A DNA stretch of 64,000 nucleotides from NCBI GenBank assembly GCA_011947345.1, contig JAAVTG010000229.1:1-64000 (forward strand), given 5' to 3'. This stretch comes from Phytophthora quininea. Its lineage: Eukaryota > Oomycota > Peronosporomycetes > Peronosporales > Peronosporaceae. Below, piece after piece: positions 11,114 to 21,286 of the stretch. The first letter of the stretch is position 1; each line of letters starts with the position of its first letter. Made by a program: the position numbers and the translations under genes. The notes beneath the pieces are model-generated. The model had not been told where the DNA came from. It searched no databases and saw nothing but the letters and a program-made list of their open reading frames with translations.

Positions 11114-12507
11114 ATAGAGCTTCATCACGTGCTGTTGGCGATCGCCATTTCCGTCTCCGTTGCTTCGACTGGCATCTCGTCTCGCAACTCGATGATTGAC
11201 ATCTCGGACCGATGATTTCTAAAAATCGAGAAATCTACAACGAGTCGAAGTATTCATTCAAAGACATCGATTTCGGCTCGAGTGAAGAGAGAGGTGGAGC
11301 AGTTTCTACCTTGTCGGTGCAGGAGAAGCCTCTCGCATCGGCTACTTCGCATTGAAGACGTCCATGAAATTCCCAAGAAACAAGCAAATGCAAACACGAG
11401 CCGCGAATGACGCACCACTTACAAGGCGTTGGGATTGGAAAAGTTGGTGGACGACGCGGCCAAGTTTAACCCTGCTCCGATTTTCAGGTACTATCACGAG
11501 GACGTGACATCCCAAATCCCAGTGTGAACGCAGAAGAAGCTGACTCCGGAGAATGTTCTGATTAAATTGGGCCTGGACAAAATGCCTCTGTCACCACTGA
11601 CATCCAACCTGAATTTCAAGTACTACGACGAATTCATGACGGCTCAAATGGATGGTTGGGTTTGGAAACACCCGGCATCGGACGATGCCCTCACGATGTT
11701 GGGGTCGAAAGGCCTCTCTGGAACTTTGCTTTGTGGTCATCCCAACTACAAATACTACGAAGAACTTCTAGCTGCGCAGCTGAAATCGTGGGAGGGATAT
11801 CACGTCGATCCGATCGAAGTCATGGAAATCTTGGGCCATCGAAATTGTCTGGGGAGGCTCTTTAATCCAACCAGAAATTCATGATGTACGAGACGTTCGC
11901 AGAGCAACAATTGAAGTACTGGCTCGAGCAAGAGTACTCCCCTGGCATAGCTCTCATTGGCTTGGGGCTTTACGAAGACACTTGCGTCGCATCCGAATTT
12001 CAAGTCCTTCGAACAGTTTATGACTGGGAAAATCGACTTTGGGGTGAAGAAGAGAAGGGATTCGGAGGAAGTACTGAAGGCTCTGAAACTGAACACGCTG
12101 GCTGGCAGTGCACACAAGAACCACTCCAGCCATCAGTACTACCAGAAGATCCTTGTTGCTGAAGAGAAACTTCGTCTGAACAGGTAGCTAATGTTTGATA
12201 CCCCTACGTACAAGGTCTGGAACCAATTGGGGGGCTGGAAAAAAGTATCTCAGGCACGCTCCAGGAGACTGAAGGATAGAAAATCACGCAAAGTATATGC
12301 GCATGCAGTTCGAGAAATTTATTGAGCAGGCCAAGAGAGGAAATCACGTCTATCACAGAATCTCCAAGGGCTCCAAAGCAGAGGAAGCTAACCAGAAGAT
12401 TTGGACCTCCACTGGAAGAACGAACGAGTACGCCATATGCGGACGAAACGTTATCGTTGGGGAGTCGAAATCACACCATTGCTTCTGCCTCGACACATTT
12501 GATTTGA
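11114..12507 (+). pseudogene. RXLR effector relic, repeat-type, copy B
   Basis: The signal peptide is still readable (HHVLLAIAISVSVASTG), but the ATG expected by alignment with copy C is ATA at 11114. The RXLR position reads RFLK and is followed by SSEERGG. Stops and frame changes then occur, for instance after SQIPV near 11525, while repeats such as LGLDK, NFKYYDEFM and HPNYKYYEELLAAQ persist. The tail GSRNHTIASASTHLI ends at 12507, matching copy C. The start-codon loss, several stops and a degenerate RXLR together mark a dead gene. It converges on the M96-like gene at 12583-13805 with a 75-bp gap. Confidence 0.75.
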
Positions 12508-12582
12508 ATACAAGAACAAATACGTTCTCAACGATTCTTGAGAACTGGGTTGATTTAGTGAAAGTTGTTTCTCAACAGCCTA

Positions 12583-13805
12583 TTAGCACGACCGATAAAC
12601 AATGTCCCGAATCGCCTTGACCATGACGTCGCCCCACATAAAGATGCCGCCGGCCACCTCTTCTGTTGCAGCCTCCGAAAGGGGAACTGCGGGCGGTGGA
12701 TTTTCAAAAGGCCGAGCCGCGCATCGTGACCACCAGCTCGTCCTTCTTCTTGACCGCAGTGAACACGGCAGTGGCCGAAATGTCTTTGCGGACCCGTTCC
12801 GATGGAGTGTATGGATACAAGTCATCTTCGTCGATGGAGTCGAGTGCAATGACACCGTAGCCGGCGTCAAGATTGAGCTTCGTGAACATTAAAGAACTCG
12901 TCTCCATGACGACATTGCTTTGAAGTGTCGACAAGACCCGCGCGTTGTAAACGTTCCCGTCGATCGTCTCGTAGTCGTCACGGACAGTGAGGTGGCCCAG
13001 CTGCTCGGTGATGCTGATCTCCATGTTGGTGAGGTAGTACACGGCTGCGTCGTACACTTGTTGTAGGGATTTGACACCTGGGAACTGGACGGTCTCGAGT
13101 CTCACGCCGCAGATATCGCCAGCCTCTGTCTCAAAGCGGTTGTCCGAGTAATGGGTCTTGGTTGGGTCGACATATCGTCTCGGGTTCATCACGAAGCTGT
13201 ACGCATTGCGAAGTTTCGTGTCTCGCATTGCGACGAGTTTCGCCCGACGTTGCTCCCAGTCCTTGGGGAGGCAAATGCGCGTGTAGAGTGGATACGATTC
13301 TTGAACTCCCTGCAGCATCAGTCTGGTTAGTAGAATAGTTTACTCTTGCGGAAATATTTCTCTTTACCAGACATTGGCTCAACGCGGACTGAGCTTTGGC
13401 CACGTGAAGATGACGCTCCTTTGCCGTTCGATTGAGGAGCGCATTTGTGTCGGTGACTTGCTTCAGTACACCGTCCACGCCTGATTGAGTCGACCGGATC
13501 TTCAGCACTTCCACTTCGGACTCAAGCTTGCGGACCTCCTTGCGTAGTGCAGTCGCTTTTTCCTGTCCCCAACGACGTTAGAACCTATTGCTGCGTAGTA
13601 CGTGGAAGGTTGCCATCCGTCATACCCGTCGCACTGTGTACGTGCATTTACGCCGCTTTGTGTTTTTCCTGTCCGACGTTTGGTTGACCGGCGCACCTTG
13701 CACCTGCTCGTGGTTCTCCTGCTCTTGAATTGATCCAGCGAAGTCAGAAGAGATCGTCATCTTTTGTCGCCTATCGCACACTGAGTTACCTTGCGGGAAC
13801 ACCAT
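12583..13805 (-). CDS. M96 mating-specific-like protein, copy 1 (basic region plus coiled coil, conserved C-terminal domain)
   Basis: Three exons: 13805-13626, 13562-13368 and 13309-12583, with 63-nt and 58-nt GT-AG introns that fall at the same codons as in the copy at 14444. Exon 1 ends in the basic KRRKCTYTVRR. Exon 2 gives a coiled coil (ALRKEVRKLESEVEVLK). Exon 3 holds the long conserved domain, including DWEQRRAKL, ETEAGDICGVRLET and QVYDAAVYYLTNMEI. Exon 3 lacks two bases, one in a T run near 12706 and one in a C run near 12690; with both it is exactly 243 codons. The layout resembles what is called the M96 mating-specific family in Phytophthora genomes; that name rests on my memory of the family, and its molecular role is unclear. 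The basic region plus coiled coil suggests DNA binding. Confidence 0.65.
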
Positions 13806-14388
13806 AGAAAACAGTTGGTACTACCAACTTGGTAGACAGAACGTATTCATGTGGTAAACGGCAAGAGACGCCACAAGTTGATGGCAGCAGAATCCAAGTT
13901 CGGATTCCATGCTCGCCAATGAGGCTGTGCAGGGGCTTTGCTGTTTGAGCTCGTGGCATTAAGAAGACGTGTACGATTTTCTCTGATCGAAGTCATGTTG
14001 TTGAATGCAATAACTTGGAATGTATTCCTTGAAAGTCCGCCGTGTACTGACTAAGCAAACTGTAGTTGCTTCTCCACCCTGACAAATCGGACACCAGGAC
14101 CAGAAATCCCAAACACCGAATTCTTCGCGGCGTAAGCTTCGATCATCGCTCTGTGTTTACCAGCAAAAATCTCCTCCACACATTAAGCATTAGGGGATTA
14201 CTCGGTCCCCTATCTCGATAATCATGTGCCAAAGACGACACCCACTCCACGAGTGGGAAAGCATCTGTAGTGTATCGTTGATACAGCACTATTAGCAACC
14301 AGCAGTCTTTTTTGATCTCGGGTGTGGGTAAACAACAGCATGCGCTCTCTACACAGTTGGCCGTGAATCACGTGTACGTGACACCGAA
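13806..14388. other. Central spacer of the effector/M96 inverted duplication
   Basis: This head-to-head spacer separates the two M96-like genes and contains the symmetry axis of the inverted duplication at about 14.12 kb. I see no gene. An initiator-like element faces only the right-hand gene; none is obvious upstream of the left-hand gene. Confidence 0.5.
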
Positions 14389-14404
14389 ACTCACTCTTCA
14401 ATTC
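14389..14404 (+). promoter_or_regulatory. Oomycete initiator-like element
   Basis: ACTCACTCTTCAATTC lies 39 nt before the ATG at 14444 and matches the oomycete Inr plus flanking promoter region with few changes. Confidence 0.6.
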
Positions 14405-14443
14405 GCTAACTCCAGCCCAGACAAGACCAGTCGATCCGTCACC

Positions 14444-15626
14444 ATGATCATTATCGACAGTGGACTAAGCCAGCATCAACTGGGCGATGGCCGGAAAGAA
14501 CAAAACCAAACAAGCCTCAAGAAGTCAAAGAGACGCAAGTGCACGTACGCAGCTCGACGGGTAAAGCTATATTGTACACATTGTGCTAGTACGCATTAAT
14601 CTCATGATAATGCTGTATGTTTGACAGGAGGAGGCAGTGGAACTTCGAGAGGAGGTCGACAAACTGGAGTCGGAGCTAGAGCTGCTCAAAATTCGATCTG
14701 CAGACCCCAGCCAACTTCCTTTTCTTGACAGTGCCTTCAAAAGGCCACTCTCGAGAATGCTCGACTCGGACAGCAAGCAAAGCAGCAGCATCTTGAGGTC
14801 GCCAAGCTGCAGTCTGCGTTGACTCGATGTTTGGTACGTTTACGATGTGATTCTTGGACGAAGAATCGGTCTAACTTGAGTACTGCAGGGAACCCAACAA
14901 TCGCATCCTCTCTACACGCGCATTTCTCTCCCCAGGGACTGGGAGCAGCGTCGAGCAGCTCTTCTCTCGATGCGTGCCACCAAGATTCGCAATGCGTACG
15001 ATTTCGTCATGGACCCGAGGCGATACGTAGACCCCGACAAGATGCGCTACTCCGACGAGCGCTTTGAGACAGAGGCTGGCGATATCTGCGGCGTCAGATT
15101 CGAGACCATTCATTTCACCGGTGTGAAATCTCTCCAACAAGTGTACGACGCAGCGGTGTACTACCTCACCAACATGGAGATCAGCATCACCGAGCAGCTG
15201 GGCCACCTCACCGTCCGTGACGACTACGAGATGATCGACGGCAGCGTTTACAACGCGCGGGTCTTGTCATCCAATGAGCACGTGACTATGGAAACAAGCT
15301 CGCTGCTGTTCACCCAGCTAGACCTGGACGCAGGCTACGGAATGGTGGTGCTTGACTCCATTGACGAGGACGAGCTGTATCCGTACAGTCCAGACAAGAG
15401 AGTCCGCAAAGACATCTCCGCCACGTCGGTCTTTACGGTGGACAAAACGGCGAGTAACGTCGAGGGTGAGGTGACGGTGACGATGCGAAGAGCAGCCTTC
15501 TTGAAGATCCATCGGCCTCAATTTCCACTCTCCGATGCTGCTGCGGATGAACTATCGAGCGGGATTATGGCGTGGGGAGACGTCATGCTTAAGACTGTCC
15601 GAGGTATTGTGTACAGGAGCTCGTAA
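14444..15626 (+). CDS. M96 mating-specific-like protein, copy 2
   Basis: Exons 14444-14560, 14628-14833 and 14889-15626 are separated by 67-nt and 55-nt GT-AG introns. The basic KRRKCTYAARR ends exon 1. Exon 2 gives the coiled coil ELREEVDKLESELELLK. Exon 3 carries the conserved domain (DWEQRRAALLSMRATKIRN, DVMLKTVRGIVYRSS at the C-terminus). Exon 2 is 206 nt and lacks one base in an A run near 14740; adding it gives 207 nt and a 353-residue protein. The Inr-like element and cleaner exon 3 suggest that this copy is the better preserved of the pair. It converges on effector copy C with a 43-bp gap. The family name is from memory, and the function is unproven. Confidence 0.7.
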
Positions 15627-15669
15627 TGCTGCGACGTGGATCTTGCGAGACATTGGATTGACCTAGTAT

Positions 15670-17158
15670 TCAGATTAGATGTGTCGATGCAGACACAATG
15701 GCAAATGTTTTGACGTGATTTCGGCTCCCAGTCTCGCCCACGAAATCGAAGCGATGGTGGAAATTGGGACCTACTAGAGACTCAATATACTTCAGGTTCT
15801 GCTTCAGCACGTACTTGGTGTACTCTTTTGTCCTTCCAGTTGCGGCCCAAATCTCCCGTTTTGCAGCTTCCTCAGCTTTAGAGCCCTTGACGATTCTGTG
15901 GTTGACGCGAATACCGTTCTTGGCCCGCTCAATGAATTTCTCGAACTGCATCCGCACATATTTCGCGTAGACTCGGTATCCATCCGCCTGCTTGAGTTGT
16001 GACAGAGATATTTTTCCAGTCCGAACTGGTTCCAGACCGTGGACGTAGGGGTATCGAACCTCAACCAGTTCTCCAGACGGAACTTTTCTTCAGCTACAAG
16101 GAACTTCTGGTAGTACTCGTAGTTCGGGTGGTTCTTCAGCGCACTGCCAGTCAAGCGGTCCAAATTCAGTGCCTTCAGGACTTTTGCTGGATTCGTCTCC
16201 CTCCTCGCCCAATAGTTGACTTTCCCAATCATGAATTGGTCAAAGTACTTGAAATTCGGGTGCAACGCTCGCGTTGTCGCCGACAAATCGGACAGCCCCA
16301 AGCCAATGAGGGCGATGCCCGGGCCGTAGTCCTTATCGAGCCAATATTTCACCTCTCGCTCCGCGAAAGTATCGTACATCTTGAATTTCGGGTTCGCAGT
16401 CAAAGCCTCCCCAGACAGTCTCGAAAGTCCCAAATTTTCCATAACGTGGGCTGGATTGATATGGTATTGCTCCCAAGTTTTCATCTGCGCCGCCAGAAGT
16501 TTTTCGAAGTACTTGTAGTTCGGATGACTATGAAGCAAAGCCCCGGAGAGGCCACTCAATTGCAACATCCCGAGGGCATCGTCCGATGCCTCGTACTTCC
16601 AGACCCACCCATTGATTTGAGCCATCATGAATTGGTCGTAGTACTCGAAATTCGGATTGGTTGTCTGTAGCGACGATTTGTCGAGGCCCAACCGCGCCAA
16701 GACATTGTTCGAGTCAGCTTCTTCTCCGTCCACACCGGAATTTGAGACATCACGTACTCGTCGTAGTACTTGAAATTCGGGGCAGCCTTGAACTTCTCCG
16801 TGTCATCCACCAACTTGTCCAGCTTTAACGTCTTCAGCACTGTTGTGAGTGAGGCATCATTCTTGGCCCACTTGTTCATTTGTCTTGTCTTCAAGAGGTT
16901 GGACGAGAACTTGAGGGAAGTGGCTTGTGCGAGAGATTTCTCAAACAACGACAAGCTGGGAGCGGTGCCACCTCTCTCTTCACTCGGGTCGGAATCAAAG
17001 TCTTTGAACGAGTAGTTTGGCGTGACGGCAGAGTTGTCGGTCCTTAGAAGTCGTCGGTGATTTGGAATGCCTTGAACCTTTGCGATTGAGTTACCAGTAG
17101 TCGACGCAGCAATGGAAGCAAAGGCGATCGCCACCAGCAAGACATGAAGAAGCCGCAT
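15670..17158 (-). CDS. RXLR effector with seven tandem helical repeats, copy C (two one-base frameshifts)
   Basis: ATG 17158 begins a signal peptide (MRLLHVLLVAIAFASIAAS). RLLR follows at residues 36-39 and SEER at 59-62, the RXLR-dEER translocation signature of host-targeted Phytophthora effectors. The mature region has about seven units of 36-39 residues, each with an LxLxxL helix, an NPxFxYYxxF core and a distal W (NPNFEYYDQFMMAQ, HPNYKYFEKLLAAQ, HPNFKYFDQFMIGK, HPNYEYYQKFLVAE). Two frame changes, near 16720 and 15990, each need one added base; with both the length is exactly 497 codons. Copy C may thus be functional with consensus errors, while copies A and B are dead. It is the mirror partner of copy B. 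The host target is unknown. Confidence 0.75.
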
Positions 17159-17534
17159 GTTGCTTACTCCGCGAACAATTATTTGTGTCGACTTATTGCT
17201 TCGAAAGAAGATTGCGAGCTGAAGTACTTGAGACCAATTGAGAATCAAAAACGTACGGACAGCAAAGCTGGTAGTTGTGCTTCGCTTACGACCGATTTAA
17301 AGTAAACATTCGACGATTACCATTGAAGCGATAGGTAGTTCGACACCAGCCAATTTCTTCACAGCATATTCTGCGTACCCACCTAACCAGCTGTTCTATC
17401 TGGGTCTCGACCAAGAAACTGTTTGCTCACAGTCCGCATTGACGTCAAAATTAGTCACTGTAGCATAAAAATCGTAAATGCTGTCAGAGACCATGTTCTA
17501 GCCATCATTTTGCCTCGCATACCACACTATCTTG
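17159..17534. other. Intergenic, upstream of effector copy C
   Basis: No gene is visible. A minus-strand TGATTCTCAATTGG at about 17230-17245 resembles a weak Inr for copy C. Nothing else stands out. Confidence 0.35.
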
Positions 17535-17978
17535 GGGTACCATCCATAGCACATTCTTCGTCACTTCTGTCCCCGTTTTACCGGCAAGTCCGAGCAATGC
17601 CTTGACATACTCTTCAGGGCTTTTAGCTGCGGTTCGAACCTCAAGCTTGGCCACAAACTCAGCCTGAGGTACGACTCGTACCGTATGAGATATATCTCAT
17701 GGTTCTCTCTTTGATGGCCGTGTTGGCATATTTCACGAACAATTTGAATTCGTCAAATTGCTTGAGCACGTTGGGGTTGGTGAACTTGTCGAATTCAAGC
17801 TGCCTCCACATGTTAATGGTCGAGATTCCTCGCTTTCATATTTCGTCAAGTAAAACTTAAACTTGCTGTCGATCTTGAGTCTAGCGCAATACTTATCACC
17901 CAATTGTAATTGTTTCTTGATCATAGCAGGAGGATTAGCTTCCTTGAACCAGTTGTCCATCTGGTTCCACCGCGCTGT

Positions 17979-17994
17979 CTCCTTGGCGTTCTTG
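17979..17994. repeat. Target-site duplication, left copy (LINE 1)
   Basis: ctccttggcgttcttg here matches ctctttggcgttcttg at 18525-18540 with one mismatch. The two copies bracket the LINE fragment and lie within the effector reading frame. Confidence 0.8.
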
Positions 17995-18524
17995 CACTGC
18001 TTTTATACGTGCCCAGCCTTGAAAGAAATGTGGCGCCAATTGTGGGCTCCGTGGTCATCAGTCTTCCGACCATCTCTAAGCTGGCGGCTGTTGCTTTTTC
18101 CAAAGCTACAAGATATCCACACAAGATGGAGAGAGAAGCAAAAAGAATTGCTGCTTCTTTGGAAAGTGCAAACTGCTATTGTTTTCCACGCCACATGGAG
18201 ATTGCGAAACGACATTCATTTCTGTGAGACGGAGGCAGAAAATGCCTAACGTTGCTAATCTACAAAGTTCCTTTAAGATGCACTGCCAATTCATTTACCA
18301 GCATGCGACGGATCTTCATTGCGATTCCTCATCGATTGCAGAACTAGTCCGGCAATTGGGGTTTGATCCTCCGAAGGACATTCTTCTAGAACGGCCGCAG
18401 AGTATTTGGATCCCGCGAGTTTAACTGAATTCTGCGAAGGGATTCTTGATTAGATAGATTGTCTAAGCTACACCTTCCAGACGAGAGAATCCGCTAACTA
18501 GTTAATCAAATCATTTCAACTCAA
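17995..18524 (+). mobile_element. 5'-truncated non-LTR retrotransposon (LINE) fragment 1
   Basis: The fragment begins inside the C-terminal zinc-knuckle region of a reverse-transcriptase polyprotein (HCFYTCPALKEMW) and runs on as WRLLLFPKLQDIH, AIVFHATWRLRNDIHF. A stop and a frame change follow, then the 3' untranslated tail. The tail shares CCGCTAAC(A)TAGTTAATCAA-type sequence with LINE fragment 2. Severe 5' truncation and a flanking 16-nt duplication fit target-primed reverse transcription. It lies antisense to effector L1. Confidence 0.8.
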
Positions 18525-18540
18525 CTCTTTGGCGTTCTTG
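18525..18540. repeat. Target-site duplication, right copy (LINE 1)
   Basis: Second copy of the 16-nt duplicated target, one mismatch from the copy at 17979-17994. Confidence 0.8.
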
Positions 18541-18746
18541 GCCGCACTTACTTTTGCAGTAAGTCGCCAAGAATCTTTACCCTCACTTTGCCGGTAACTC
18601 TTAAGATTTCGGCTTTGATTAAGCGAAGGGCTTAAATTATCTGAAATCGATATTAGCGTTGACTTCTTGGTTCGTATCGCCGCATTTGTAAGTCCAGCAA
18701 CGAAGACTATCACAAACACCGGTAGAATAATGTGCTGCTGACGCAT

Positions 18747-18999
18747 ACTATACTAGTCCCTCGTAGTAGTACGTACGATGTAGTTTATACCGTAGTGCAT
18801 ACGACAAACGGGGATGGGGAAACGCAAAAGCGAACAAAACCATCGCAAACCAAACACTCGTTGGCAAAGACTTCTTGACATGGTTCAAGTAAGCAGTAAT
18901 GTCCCTTATCTTCACGCCCGATTTTACTCTTTGCTCTAGCTCCTCCGAATCAATGTACTCACACCATTCAGATATTCTCAAAGTAGTGATAGTTGACGT
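18747..18999. other. Intergenic between effector relics L1 and L2
   Basis: Holds the upstream region of relic L1 and the decayed end of relic L2. No independent gene is supported; the open frame at 18748-18981 has no recognisable content. Confidence 0.4.
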
Positions 19000-19495
19000 G
19001 GCTCGTCAAGTCCGTCCCCGTTTCCCGTCAAGTCCATTGCCTTCACATACTGTTCGGGTCTTCACGGTGCAAATCGAGCATTGAGTGTGGTAACCATCTC
19101 GGCAAGTTTGGGGCTCGGGATCTGTCCGTTCTTGATCATGTTGTCGTCGAACATGTTGACATAGTTGATGTACATTTTGACTGCGCGGATTCCTTGAACG
19201 CCTTGGCACTAGTGGTTTTATTGAGCCCAAGAAGATACCACAGGTTGCTGATCGAGACATCATTCCGCAACATCTCGTCCAGTCTGCCTTCATATATCTT
19301 CAAAAATTTTAGTAGAACTTATAGTTGTTGTACCACTTGAGTTTATCCCCGAACATGTTTCCCAACTTTAACTTGTCCTTAACCGTGGCAAGCGACCTAT
19401 AGTTCTAGAAACAGTCATCAATTTGCTTCCACTTCTCTGCACATGACGACAGAAAAGTTTTTGACCCTGTCCTTGGAGTTGTTTTAACTGTGGTC

Positions 19496-19511
19496 CCTCA
19501 AAAGTCAACCA
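19496..19511. repeat. Target-site duplication, left copy (LINE 2)
   Basis: cctcaaaagtcaacca matches cctcaaaagtcgacca at 20535-20550 with one mismatch. It flanks the second LINE fragment. Confidence 0.8.
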
Positions 19512-20534
19512 AGCTGGCCGTCCTCAACGGCATTTTTCAGGGACGTCTGCTCCGAGATTCATCCAATACTTGGAACGAAAGTGCTTCCGCATGACATTTT
19601 GGTGCTCTACCATCAAATGAGCCGATTATTTCATCACTTACTACCGAATCCGGACGCAGGAGGAATGGAGGAAGTAAGAAGTACGAGTTCACCACCGATA
19701 TTTGCAATCAAGCTAAGCAGCTGTCTCCCAACAGAACCAACTACGCGATTCTTCCCAAATTTGCGATCGCACGATTGGAAGGTGATTCTCCAGCAAGTTC
19801 CGGAGTGGATGCATCATCCGATGGAAGACCTGGGGTGTCCTTGACAAAGAATTCATGAGACCTTGTCCAGTGTAATTTATCTACGTGGGTATCTACTGCC
19901 GGTAATTCATGATGTGATAGTACGAATGTGCTTCGGAGACCTCACAGTCGGTTCACGACTATACTTCCTCAGAGAACTACATCCTACCATCCAAAACTGC
20001 GTTCGTCCGGAATGCCAGGAGATCGAAACGGTAGAACACTGTTTTTCACGTGCCCGTCATTAGAACCAATGTGGAGCGAACTATGGAGCCGGTGGTCAAC
20101 GTTCTTTTGCGTCGATCTAAGCTGGAGGTTGCTGCTCTTCCCAAGATTACAAGACCTTCGTAGGAACTGGAGAAGTGAGCACAAAGAACTGATACTTCTA
20201 TGGAGGATCTACACAGCGATTGTGTTTCATGCAACATGGCGGCTCAGGAACGACATTCATTTCCAGGAAACAACAGCTGAAGTGCCAAATATTCTCAATC
20301 TGCTGAACTCGTTCAAGATGCACCACCAATTCCTCTACCAACACGAACATGAACTTCATTGCAACCGCGCTACTGTGGTCCGCGTGCTGCAAAAACTTGG
20401 CTTTGATCCGCCAGCAAACAATATCCCGGAACCGATGCACCACATGTGGACGACACGAATGTAACTCTCACGGATAGGTAGCTTATCACCTTAAGACGAG
20501 AAATCCGCTAAACAGTTAATCAATTCAATTTCCT
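19512..20534 (+). mobile_element. 5'-truncated LINE fragment 2
   Basis: This longer copy of the same LINE family (1,023 bp) begins in the region upstream of the zinc knuckle. It includes HPTIQNCVRPECQEIETVEH, then CPSLEPMWSELW, LSWRLLLFPRLQDLRRNW and AIVFHATWRLRNDIHFQET, ending TTRM and a stop at 20463. A 70-bp tail shared with fragment 1 follows. Earlier parts are broken by stops, and one base is missing from a T run near 20043. It is flanked by a 16-nt duplication and lies antisense to effector L2. Confidence 0.8.
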
Positions 20535-20550
20535 CCTCAAAAGTCGACCA
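20535..20550. repeat. Target-site duplication, right copy (LINE 2)
   Basis: Second copy of the 16-nt target. On the minus strand it covers the codons of the RLLR motif of relic L2. Confidence 0.8.
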
Positions 20551-20884
20551 TGAACGAACGAAGGGGTCATCGCGGTGGAGGGCCAGATGACGGCAGCTGG
20601 AATTACAACGAAGAAGATTGCCACGACTGGCAGTAGAAGTAGAACATGTGGCTGCCAAAGTGTTTTAGCTGTCACTGGTGTTGCCTGAGTGGTGAATTGG
20701 ACAATAACCATTAAATAACACTGCTGTCGGCTCTGGTATCCATGATACAGTAGTTTACTGCGCAGGCGACACACAAGGATGGAGAAACACAAGAGCGCAA
20801 TACGTCGCTTTCGGTCCAACCGAATTGTTGTTGCAGTCTGACAACCTTTCTTCGCCACAGTCGCTCGAGCGTCGATCAGAAGAA

Positions 20885-21286
20885 ATGCGCGGATTGTGCT
20901 ATTTGTTCCTGTTGCTTGTAGTCGTCTTTGCCAGCGTCAATGTTGCTGCGGATAGAGACTCCGGGGTGACCGACGTTTTGGCTGAAGACTACAATTTTGA
21001 GGGCGACAGGCGCGCTCTGAGACCACTGCCGAGGCCAATGACCTGGACTACCAGGATAAAGAAGAACGCGCTTTGGCCCGCTTCACCATCCACGCGAACT
21101 TGAAGAAGGGCGCCAAGACGGTCTGGAACTGGAAGAGCTACCTGCTGAAGAACGTAAGCCCCGACGACTTGTTCGCTAAGGCGAATAGGAAAACCACGAG
21201 GTTGCTCCCTAGTGATTCGCGGTGCCAACTACTACAGCAAGTGGCACCACAAGAAGATTCTCGCTGCTATTCGTGCAGCGGTGTAG
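20885..21286 (+). CDS. Short RXLR effector (two frame changes)
   Basis: ATG 20885 starts a strong signal peptide (MRGLCYLFLLLVVVFASVNV). RALR lies at residues 43-46 and, in the next frame, DKEER follows about 15 residues later, so an RXLR-dEER pair is present. The mature part reads ARFTIHANLKKGAKTVWNW and ends YYSKWHHKKILAAIRAAV with stop at 21286, about 133 residues in all, short for the family. The first frame change (near 21022) fits one missing base. The second (about 21190-21215) is of the opposite sense, so real decay is possible. It diverges from relic L2 with about 220 bp between them. Confidence 0.65.

Larger units (their letters stand above)
17535..18746 (-). pseudogene. RXLR-like effector relic L1, split by a LINE
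   Basis: The 5' part (18746-18525) has a good signal peptide (MRQQHIILPVFVIVFVAG) and a degenerate RXLR-like RNLK. The 3' part (17994 to about 17535) resumes exactly at the duplicated codons KNAKE and continues as effector-like sequence (WNQMDNWFKEANPP, SKFKFYLTKYE), then changes frame near 17820. Between them a 530-bp LINE fragment has inserted in the opposite orientation. A further remnant ends PEEYVKALLGLAGK. The 3' half resembles that of relic L2, so the two are tandem paralogs. The insertion and stops leave no complete product. Confidence 0.75.
19000..20660 (-). pseudogene. RXLR effector relic L2, split by a LINE at its RXLR codons
   Basis: The 5' part (20660-20535) reads as a hydrophobic signal peptide aligned with that of L1. 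The aligned start codon is CTT rather than ATG. It runs into FVHGRLLR, where RLLR is an RXLR motif. The LINE inserted within these codons: the 16-nt duplicated target encodes the RXLR in the 5' copy and repeats it at 19496-19511. The 3' part (19511 to about 19000) continues as a decayed effector, with scraps such as AEKWKQIDD, KLKLGNMFGDKLKWYN and NYVNMFDDNMI in shifting frames and several stops. The gene is dead from start loss, insertion and stops. Confidence 0.7.
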
